In this document: positions 35,447-44,766 of the stretch, one piece after another
Position numbering within the stretch: position 1 is the first letter of the stretch
Layout of the letters: each line of letters opens with the position of its first letter
Source: Cryptomeria japonica
Taxonomy: Eukaryota; Streptophyta; Pinopsida; Cupressales; Cupressaceae
Length of the DNA stretch: 64,000 bases
Assembly: GCF_030272615.1 (NCBI RefSeq)
Contig: NC_081414.1
Location: 521,978,185 to 522,042,184, forward strand
Direction: 5' to 3'
The notes under the pieces: generated by a model
What the model was told of the DNA's origin: nothing
Database searches by the model: none
What the model saw: only the letters and a program-made list of their open reading frames with translations
Position numbers and translations under genes: made by a program

Positions 35447-35522
<76 letters not shown>

Positions 35523-37007
35523 AAAGCCTTAATTGAGATAGAAAAGCAAATACCAACAGAGTTATATAATAAATTAGATGGTAGAAGACTATCTACACTT
35601 GAGGAAGACATGCATATAAAGATTCGGGAACTGTTAACTGTTTATGGTGCAATAACTAAAGAGGAGATGTAGAAGTGCCTTGAACTTAAAAATAAAACAA
35701 TTTTCCGGAGTAGGCAGAGGAATGCTAGCTTAATGGTGGGAAGAGTGAATGGAATAGTTAAAGAGACTCATGAGGCATGGGTAAAATTCTTTGTTGATAA
35801 TCCAGGATTCTTCACATCATCAAAAATTCCTCCTAAGTATGACATTCCAGACATCTTAATTGATGCTAGGGAGAAAGGAATGTCAGGTATAGACCCACTG
35901 GTTTTGGATAAAAAATTAGCTGAGGATATAGAGGAAAATAAACCAGCAGATAATATTGAGGACAATTTTCCTCCAGTTATTGATGTAGATATACTTGAGA
36001 TTCTTGATGTAGTGGTAGAAGAAATAACTGCACCAAGTGGCAAAGCCACCGATGCCAAGGAGAAGGAACAGGAAGAAAAAGAACAAAAGGTAGAAGAAAA
36101 GGACAAAGAATAAGAATAGATTGAATTCAGGGTACCAACACCATCACCAGTTGTTGGTCCCTCATTGTTGGCACTTGACACATCTAGTCAAGTATATTTT
36201 AGTCATTTTGAGAAGAAGAATATTGAGCAGTTGAGTAGTTCTGAGTTAATGTTTGTTGCAGGACAAAAGCTTATGAAGGAAGGATCAGAGGACAAGCAAA
36301 TTATAGAACAAGACATTCCAATCCTGCAATAGCTTGCCCTGAAATACAAGATCAGTCAGGTAGCTAGCCCTTTTGGAAAGCTAAAGGGTTTGACACAATA
36401 CATTGCCAAGGAGTACAAAACTCTACAACAAGTGTCAAACTGACAATTGGTGGAGAGGTATAATGTAGCTAGGAAGGTCACTTGTGATAACATGATCACA
36501 TCTAATAAGGAAAAGCTGATAGAAGAATTGACAAGGATTGATGAAGCCCTTCATCAATGCAACAGTATTTACCGTTCTTGCACTAACACAACTAAATTAA
36601 CATCAAACTTGGAAGTTTAAAGAAAAGCAGCTAAAGTCTAGTTAGAGAATCTTGAAAATAATTTTGATGGTACTCAGTCATTGACCAGCACTATTAATGG
36701 TCAAATTTTTCTTTCAGGATTGGAGATTTATACTTTGGAGAAGGATGTGGACAAGTTAATCTGACGAGCCAGAGAATTGAGAGGTTTGGTCAGTCCCCAA
36801 CAAAACACTTTATTGCTTCACAAAAGGGAATGTATGGAACATATGAGTAAGCCCACACCAGACTCATTAACAGAAGAATAATTACACGCCTACATTCTTA
36901 ATGGGTTTGTCTCAAGTTTGGGAACATTGAAAATTGGCTGGGACACTTACTTGGAATTTTTGAAGAGTGCTTACCCTGATATATTCAAGTACATCTAGAT
37001 CCGGTAA
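33702..37007 (+). pseudogene. Family X ORF2 (copy A), large protein of unknown function
   Basis: About 1,100 codons from ATG 33702. The N-terminal domain reads DDSVSAFSRVLDDILYVEDV, AYIHCTLEDLGSFEIKTLY and VHGEFMWLDRPHKITKDVIQ. A degenerate stretch at 34158-34620 carries stops and shifts. A second block has RTIWVTKMGYEVDAKVLDLY. Then come a Lys-rich basic linker, IPTELYNKLDGRRLSTLEED, MVGRVNGIVKETHEAWVKFF, an acidic Glu/Lys region and a coiled-coil C-terminal third ending SAYPDIFKYI. From 35196 to 37007 one frame is kept, with TAG, TAA and TGA stops only. Copies B and D match in order and length. I see no signal peptide or membrane segment and do not know its function. Its position after ORF1 resembles the env-like ORF of SIRE elements. 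Confidence 0.85.
35449..35520 (+). repeat. (TA)36 microsatellite inside family X ORF2
   Basis: 72 bp of pure TA, which keeps the reading frame (24 codons of alternating Tyr-Ile). In copy D this place reads LHLDIFKK, so the array appears to have grown from a TA-rich codon run (ttatactta...). Confidence 0.95.
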
Positions 37008-37064
37008 ACGCAAATTTTGATTTCATTCATTTCTTATTATTTGCCCTGACTTTGGCATTGCTGT

Positions 37065-37076
37065 CAAAGGGGGAGA
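37065..37076 (+). other. Upstream purine tract of copy A
   Basis: caaagggggaga preceded by tttggcattgctgt, about 160 bp before the terminal tract. The same arrangement is seen in copies B and D. Confidence 0.7.
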
Positions 37077-37227
37077 AGTTGGATGAGAAAAATGTTAAGG
37101 GACATAAGAAGTAATGTATAACTCAAGGAAAGTAGCTTTCTGAGATCAATTTTTGGGAAGTTTTTGGACAGGAACCGGAACAGAACTTCAATGATCCCTT
37201 TTTCACATTAGTGTTGCCATCAACACT

Positions 37228-37239
37228 AAAGGGGGAGAT
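37228..37239 (+). other. Terminal polypurine tract of copy A
   Basis: aaagggggagat directly abuts TGTTGGC of the 3' LTR and is preceded by gccatcaacact. Confidence 0.88.
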
Positions 37240-38170
37240 TGTTGGCAATTGACACTCATCCAAGATAATGGTGTTGTCATTGATGGAAACACGCATCATT
37301 TTGGCTTGGATACTTATCCTATACTCACTAGTATTCTAGGATTGGCATCCGACATTTAAGGAAACCAACATTGTGAAAAGCAAGGGAAACTGACAAACTA
37401 GGAACCAGTATTTGGAGGATGACATAGGAGATTGATCCAGCAAAGGTTAAAGTGGCAACAGTCATAAAGATTAATGTTTATAATTTATTTTAGGCCGACA
37501 TGTATTTATCTTTTAAAATATGATTGAAGTCGACATAAGGCATTCATGATCATGTATGTAAGGGTATATAAGTCATTTCGGTTAGGTCATTTTAGGATAT
37601 AGATGTGATAAGATTTATGCAATTGTGTGTGAGAGACCTTGATCAACAAAATGCAAATGTAATGATTTGTAGTCGGTCTTGGTTATTTGTGAAGAGGATT
37701 TGAAATCAAATTAGGTTACCGGTAAGGAAGGAGATAATGTTAACCGATACATTCATTGCTTAAATTGGAACTCATCCAACATATCAGATGCACACTCAGA
37801 GTTTAGAATTTTGTTTGTAATTCAGTATTTAATATCTGTAGTTAGTGAGGCTCCTTTGCGATGAGCAGTGCGCTCTAGGCAGTGTGCCTTCCTGCATGCA
37901 CAGGCTCCCTTTTATTGTAATATTTATTCAACTGGCTAGTGGATAGATATTGTGGGTCACAAATCCTACTGTGGTTTTTCCTCTTTGAGGTTTTCCATGT
38001 ATAAATCTGTGGTGTTATGGTGTTGATCTGTGTGGTTGCTTTGTTCTTCATTATATCTTGTTTATATGCTTATCGGTTGTTAATTGGAAAAGTATCTAAA
38101 GAAATTAAATTCTTAATTACCGGTAGAACACTGATTTGCCCCCCCTCCTCAGTGTTCTTGGATTCCAACA
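37240..38170 (+). repeat. 3' LTR of family X copy A
   Basis: 931 bp, from TGTTGGCAATTGACAC to ggattccaaca. It holds the poly-C block (gccccccctcctcagtg) near its end. It is homologous in parts to the copy D LTRs. It is followed by 77 bp of AT-rich spacer before copy B. Confidence 0.85.
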
Positions 38171-38247
38171 TATTATACTCACATAATGGATTGATAGATA
38201 TCCATGATTAAAAAAATCATATGATTAAAATTGACACCTGCCATAGC

Positions 38248-39602
38248 TGGTTCCATTTTGGTGCATTTTGTATGATTGGTGAATGATATGGTTGTGATTG
38301 TTGGAAACATCATCTTCCAAGTCTTCACAGTCTATCGATGGTAAGTAGACTGGTATATAGAGGTTAACCAGCTAAACAATGTGTAGATAGGGCAAGCAGT
38401 AAGGAGACCAACGCAACAGGGCAAATAGTGAGTAGACTGGCACACAGGAGGTCAACCGGCAAGTAGTGAGTAGACCGACACAAAAGAGGTAAACCAGATA
38501 AGCAGTAAATAGATCAACATAATTAGCAAAGTAGTTATTAAATTGGTATACAAGAGATAACCGGCTAAGTAGATTTTGATCATTATACCGGTAGAGTCTG
38601 TAACCGACAGACGTGGTAATGTTCAGTTAACATCCAGTTAAACTGGCAATCTTCTCTAGTCAACCGACAGACTTATCAATTAACATCCAGTTAAACTGTC
38701 AGTCTTCTCTAGTCAACCGACAAACTTATTGGCATGAACGACTGTTTTGGTAAAGATTCATAGAATGATTTTTGGAGAATGATTTATGGCGTGGTAACAA
38801 AATTTTCAAATTGATGTTTTGGAGGGAAATTTGGTGACAAAATTAAATTATTATAAATTCACTTAATTCATTTTGATGATGTTGTTGTTGCTCTGAAAAT
38901 AGATCTATGAATAGGGTGAACACAGGGGGAGCAGAGCAGAGTGCAGAGTTGAGGATCAGAAAACTAGCAGAGTGCAAAGTCAAGGGTGAAAGAATTAGTA
39001 GAGTGCAGTTCTGAAGGTATAAGCAGAAAACCGGTGTTGTGCAGAGAAGATACAACCGGTGCAGATAGAGTATGATTTTAAGTGTGATCTGATCAAGCTA
39101 TCAGTAGCTACTTCAATAGATCATCTTTTTGTTGCTTTCTAACCATTGCAACTAAAATCCCTTAATAGGATGGACTTTAATAGATCCCATTGTAAAAATC
39201 CCTTAACTAGGTGTCATCTTAATTGATGATCCTAAGATCTTTAACAAGGCTACCTTTAACAGGGTAAAGGCACTGACATGCCTTAATCAAAATCCCTTAA
39301 CCAGGTGGCACCTAATAGTGTCTTTGTAATCTCCTAACAGGGATGGATCCTCATTAGGTGTACTTCAAAAGAGTACAAATTTTGTGAGTTCCTACTCACA
39401 CCATGGTTTTCTCCCATTTGGGTTTCCATGAGATAAATCTTGGCATCACTATGTATCTTTTCATGCATGCATATTCTTCTACAGTAAATATTTATATTGA
39501 TGAATGTTAAGTTAGTGCAAACTTGACTTATAAGTTTTAATTAGTTAAAACCGGTAAAGTGTTGATTCACCCCTCCCCTCTCAGCACTAGTTGAGACTAA
39601 CA
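38248..39602 (+). repeat. 5' LTR of family X copy B
   Basis: 1,355 bp. It starts tggttccattttggtgcatt, where the other end-copy has tgttggcattttgatgcatt, and ends gttgagactaaca just before the primer site. It contains poly-C block gattcacccctcccctctcag. Confidence 0.85.
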
Positions 39603-39617
39603 ATTGGTATCAAAGCC
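39603..39617 (+). other. Primer binding site of copy B
   Basis: attggtatcaaagcc, complementary to initiator tRNA-Met with one change (g to a) from attggtatcagagcc. Confidence 0.85.
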
Positions 39618-39654
39618 ATATTCCTCTTAAGTGAAGCTTGACATCTTGAGGATA

Positions 39655-40890
39655 ATGATCATGGAAGAATACCAGTATCAGAAGAATATTGATAAAGAAA
39701 ATGAAATTATTGCTAAGTTGAAAGAGAGACTGAGAAAATCTCTTGCAAAAAGAAAGGAATTATCTCAACAACTAAATGAGAGTCAGGACATCATAGATCA
39801 ACTCTCTGAATAGAGTGGATCTGAAGAAGTTGAAGAAGCAATCTCAAAACTCATGGAAAATAACAAGAAGCTTACCGAAGAAATCACACATCTCAAAGGA
39901 GAACATGAAAGTTGGGCCTTGAGAATGACTGAGATACTGGAAGCCAGCAGAAGTGTTGATGAAAGAAAAAGAGAGGTAGAAGAAGATCTGTCAAAGGCTG
40001 AAAGAGCCATGAGGCTTGTTGAAGATGCTCTGAGAGAAAATGATGCAATTATAATTGAGAAAGATGAAGAAATTTGAATTCTTAATTAGGAGAATGAGTA
40101 CATACATAAGCATCTGCATGACAACATAGAAGAAAAGGAGAAGATGATGAAAGAGATTGAACAACTCAAAAGTGAGTTGAAAACTAAAAAATGAGAGAAA
40201 TGAGAAGCTTGGGAAATTCAATGAAAGCTCTGAGAAGATAGATAAACATTTGAAGGCTCGGAGAAGAAAAAAGGAAACAACCAATCTTGGTTACTCCGGT
40301 ACAGGTCCTATGGAAACTGGAGAATCGTCTAAATCCAAAAGGATGAAGGATGATAAAAGGAACCATTCAAAAGTGAAAGGTATGAAGTTTTCTAAATCCT
40401 CTTGTAATCATTGTGGTAAACCAGGTCATAAGACTAATGATTGTAGAAATAAACCAGTTAGTCAAAAGAATATTTTCACCTTTTATGGTTACTGCCATAA
40501 TTGTCATAAGTATGACCACATTGCTTATGAGTGTAGATCTCAATCTAGCAGTATGTCAAATAGAAGAAGATTTAATGGACATTGATTCACATGCAATAAG
40601 TTTGGACACAAATCTGAAGAATGCAAGTTCAAGTCAAATGTATTAAGATCACCGTTCAAATCAGTCAGTCCTAATAAAAGGAGTACTCAATTCAATGCCA
40701 CCTATTCCACATGTGGTAATTTTGGTCATGTTGCAGAAAATTGCAGAATGAGAATGGGCCAGAGAAATAATTTAGGACCATGGAGGACAATTGGTATGGC
40801 ATGTTTCAATTTCCATAAGATCGGTCACTTAGCCAGAGAGTGCAAGAACCGATCCTATAACTTATTTGAAGACAAGAACTGGTTTAGCTA
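39655..40890 (+). pseudogene. Family X ORF1 (copy B): coiled coil plus five zinc knuckles
   Basis: ATG at 39655 or 39661. Residues 1-180 are an almost continuous coiled coil (ENEIIAKLKERLRKSLAKRK, NNKKLTEEITHLKGE). A shift in an A-run near 40190 precedes a basic linker and five knuckle units: CNHCGKPGHKTNDC, CHNCHKYDHIAYEC, a third whose first Cys codon is TGA (then FTCNKFGHKSEEC), STCGNFGHVAENC (first Cys is Tyr) and CFNFHKIGHLAREC (second Cys is Phe). It is probably a nucleocapsid-like RNA-binding protein. Unlike the copia gags in this window it lacks the N-terminal tryptophan-rich gag domain. In-frame stops include TAG near 39811 and TGA near 40075. Confidence 0.85.
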
Positions 40891-41517
40891 GAAGAAAGAG
40901 AAAAATGACCTGAAAGGAAAGAAGACAATTGAAGAAGTGACAAATGAAATGAAAAAAAATATGGATTAAGAGAGAAGAAAGCAAAGAAGGAGAAAGTCCT
41001 CCAAAAACTAAGTCATCATCCACCAGTGATGACAGTTCCTCTTCAAACTAGGCATACCGATGCTCAGGGGGAGCACATATAGTAAGATTACTTTTGAATC
41101 CCCTTAACAAATATAAGGTTATTCTATTTGCATAGTTGAGATGCATAAAAGCTAGTCTAAAAATTTCTTGGTTGAAGAATCTCTTGTAAGTTAGTTGTTT
41201 GTGTATTGGTATCGGTATCGGTATCAGTAACAAACAATCGATAAAGGATAAATCAGTGTACCTTAAGTTGTAAGTTTCAAAAGTAACCATTGTATCATTA
41301 CGTCGATAAATCTCAATGGATAAATAAGGAAATGTCAACACATTTTCCTTTACCCTAATTTATTGTGAATTTTCTCGAGCTCTTGTGTGATCAAAGGTTA
41401 TTGAAATCTTGCTAGTAATATTTGTGCAAAAAGTTCAAGCAGAGTGATAGTGGTGGTTGATATTTCTGATAAAAGGTATTTAAACCCCATTTGAGAAAAT
41501 TTTGTTTGAAGGTCATC
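40891..41517 (+). other. Spacer between ORF1 and ORF2 of copy B
   Basis: Lys-rich remnants of the ORF1 tail reach about 41030, ending with ctcagggggagcacata, another purine tract like that before the LTR. The rest is AT-rich with a short ggtatc triple repeat (41207-41225). No further protein is recognisable. Confidence 0.6.
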
Positions 41518-43122
41518 ATGGTGGCACTGATATCGACTCTTGTGTTACTTGAAGCTATCAAAGAACCCCAGCCCAAGTTCAAGCTGCATTTGATGAAAGC
41601 CAGTGAGATCGACATGATCGATGCCTTATCATCTATGGCCTCCAGTGTATTATTAGTTGAATACATTTATTCGTACATTCACTACAAGCTCGAAGAACTT
41701 GGAGACAAATTCATTCGAAATGAATTTAAAGGGTTTTGTGTTAATGATCAGTTGAAGGCAGAATATCGACCTCTAAAGACCAAGGGTTTGTCTAATGTTG
41801 TCGATTTTCCTAGATCAATTTCATGTCGACTAGGTTAGTTATGTACTGAGAAGAGTTCATGATCGATTTTTGTGGTTGGAAACTCAAGCACCAATTAAGA
41901 TCACAAAAGATGTGATTCAAAGAGTTACAGGGTTTAGTGCAACTGGTGAAGCATTGACCCTAAGAATAATTTCATCATCTGAATTCATCTAGTTAACCAA
42001 ATCCTGATGTGATAGTAGAGAAATGACAATCACTCATATTGAGGATGTTGAAGTAATATTTTCTTCTGCAGTGTTGGGTTACAGGGTTTATCAATCAAGC
42101 CAGATGAATAGTGTGTCGAGAGGTGCCATACATGTTGCCTATCGAATTATCAAGGAGGATGTAACCTATGATATTTGTGAGATGATTAAAAGCCAATTTA
42201 TGGTGAACATGGAAAGAATTAAGAGGGACAAGAAGCAATCTTTCAAATATGGCTCACTACTAGTATGTATATTTTTCTATGTGCAAAAAATTTTCCCTGA
42301 TAAGGGTAAGGTAGTATGGTCTGAAGAGAAACCTATCATGGTTCAGATAGGTGGAATGATTAGGGATCTATGAGATAGGTTTGGTGAAACAATATGGGGA
42401 TAATTTAAGGAATTTCAAATTAGGATGCACAAGAGGGAAATAATTCCAGCCAGTATAGTACAAAAATACAAAGACAACATTTGTTTTCTTATCGACACAG
42501 ATTGTTGTATCATTCAAGCAGTTCAACCTAGAACCTTTTGGGTTCCACCTATGGGCTATGAGGTTGCAGAAGATATTGTTAAAATTCATGCCAATATGCT
42601 ACTATCCAAACCGATAGACTCGAAGGCAAAGAGATTTGGAACCTGTGAGGAGGCAAGCTCCAAAATGAAACAGGAACTTCAGGTGCCAATCATGAAAAGA
42701 AAAGTAAGAAGAATGATCGACACTCTTGATAAAAAGTATGGAGGTGAAGCATCAGGTGCCACTACCCCCATCAGTTCTAGTGAACAATTAGGGGTCAACC
42801 CTAATAAAGATGAAGAATAATAGGTGAAAAGAAGAAAGTTCCAAAAACAAAACCAAAGGGGACTACAGCAACCAAGCCTACAACATATACAAAAGAAAAG
42901 GATTTAGGCACTCCTATATCTTCCCCAATAAAAGATAGACCGATAGGTGTGACTTATACCAGAAAGAAGAAGAGTGAAGGAAGAGTTGATACAAAGCTTA
43001 AAAAGGATGAAAAAGAGGGTGATATCTTTGAAACCCAATCAGATATGGAAATTAAGGAGGCTAGAAGAAGTGGAAGGAACATAGCTCCAACAGTTCATGA
43101 ATTGGTCCATGGGATCAAATAA
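41518..43122 (+). pseudogene. Family X ORF2 (copy B), part 1
   Basis: ATG 41518. Blocks shared with copies A and D are YIHYKLEELGDKFIRNEF, VLRRVHDRFLWLET with ITKDVIQRVTGFS, a middle block ICEMIKSQFMVNMERIKRDK, SLLVCIFFYV, and PRTFWVPPMGYEVAEDIVKI. A basic, Thr/Pro/Lys-rich linker follows to about 43122. Frameshifts lie near 41838 and 42820, plus a few stops. The protein continues after the insertion, at 48663. Confidence 0.82.
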
Positions 43123-43130
43123 TTTGGAGG

Positions 43131-44766
43131 TGTTAGCACATAATTTTGCAAAATATTTTGTGCTATTTGTTTGATTTTATATATGTACATTTTCATCATA
43201 AGAGCATTTATTGTTGGATTGTATGTGCAGGAGGTATGTTGCAATATAAGAAAGACCCTACTGTAACCTATTTTTCAAAATTGGATAAAGTACTGTTGGG
43301 GCATGCTAAGGGTTGGCACTGAATAGGGACTACATGAAGAAATTTTATCATGACAGTATTGGGATCCTTATAAGGAATTCTTTGGGCCTATGTGATAGAC
43401 TTTGTCATTTATTTGCACATATGAAGTTTCCATGGAAGGTTACAAGTGTAAATGATATATGAAGAGGAGCTGGGTTAGCATAATTAACAAATTTGATCTA
43501 TTGGCGTAAGTTACCCTGATAAGACCAACTAGCATAACTATTGAAAGAACCTATCGGTGTGACCTAGATAGACCACTCTGAAGGAGAACCAAAAGAAAGT
43601 TCAATAGGAGGGTTTCATCGGCCTAACATTCAGTATTGGGGGCATAAGAAAAATGTTGTGATGATAGCCGATGAGGTTATCAGTATAGCTTACACCAATG
43701 AAGGAAAATGTGAAGTAGAGATCGACAATGTCATCGGGTCATCGGAAAATGTCATTTCATGCTACCTCAATACCCAATGGGCTAGGTGGCAAAGGTGGTG
43801 TCATCGGCATGACTTCAATGAGGTGATACCAAAAGGTGGAAAATACTAAGTCATCAAGATAACTTAACCCATCAGTGAAAGGTGTTTTAGGTTATGTCGA
43901 TACCCAATGAGGAAGACAAGTCGGGCACAGAGAAGGAGACTTGATCGAGATGAGTTACACTGATCGAAGACCAAGTCATCGGGATATCATTGCCTCTTCG
44001 GGAGAAGACACTTTTTGTTACACTAACACTTGATGAAAAAACAAAGATAGGTGTGATCAAGGAGATCTCATCGGGGAAATGTATGCCAATAGATTGCAGA
44101 AATAAAAAATACATAAGTGTAAAGGCAATGACATCGGTTCATCAGAAAAACATAAAAGTGAGTTATTTCGATGCTAGATAAGGTGAGTTGGTGTAATAAA
44201 CAAGAGGCAGACTATGAGGGAGGACTCATAAAGATAACTTAAATCATTGGAGGAGCGTATTTAGAGTTATGTCGATACCCGATGGGCAGAATGCCGCGAA
44301 GGAAAAGAAGGAGGGTACATCGGGATGACCTATGTCGATGAGATATAAAGATAAAGATAAAGCCTAGCTAGAAGGCAGAGCCATCAGGGAAGTTATGACC
44401 GTTAGGATTATAACAAATGAGCTACGCCAATACCCAATGGAGTGATCAGTAAGACCTATGCCGATCAAAAGAATGGGTGGCGCCAAATGATTCAATTATC
44501 AGGAGGAGTTACGACGACTAGCCATTGCAAAATTTGATCTCAACAAATCCACCCACCATTATTAAATATAGGCAATGGATAGCTTTGTGCTTACACGAGG
44601 TGAATCATAGCACCATTTCAATTGAGTAAATTCTCTTGGTGTATTAAATATTTATATAGAAGCTGGTATAAGGATTTTGCATAGAAGACTTCAGAAAATG
44701 GAGAGATTGAAGCAGAATTAAACTGCAAAAAAAAATTGAATCTCAAAAGGCTTGAAGGACTCAAAT
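43131..44766 (+). repeat. Left part of the insertion, with recurring tacccaatggg motifs
   Basis: A motif close to gtCgATACCCAATGgG recurs at about 43768, 43896, 44271 and 44429, mixed with many catcgg/ccgatg hexamers. At 43235-43470 a coding-like stretch reads MLQYKKDPTVTYFSKLDKVL and later LCDRLCHLFAHMKFPWKVTS, with no family I know. TATA-like sequence lies near 44648. It may be an LTR or leader. Confidence 0.45.

Larger units (their letters stand above)
33089..38170 (+). mobile_element. Family X non-autonomous LTR element, copy A (right part)
   Basis: It contains the end of ORF1 (zinc knuckle tail), ORF2 (33702-37007), two purine tracts and a 3' LTR (37240-38170). No protease, integrase or polymerase motif occurs anywhere. 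Its 5' part lies left of the window because element 2 inserted into ORF1. Its LTR shares long blocks with the LTRs of copy D, for example atattgtgggtcacaaatcc and ccttcctgcatg, and ORF2 is homologous to copies B and D. Confidence 0.85.

Noticed and set aside
35356-35672. Tyr-Ile repeat proteins predicted on both strands
   Set aside because: Pure (TA)n microsatellite translation within ORF2, not a separate protein.
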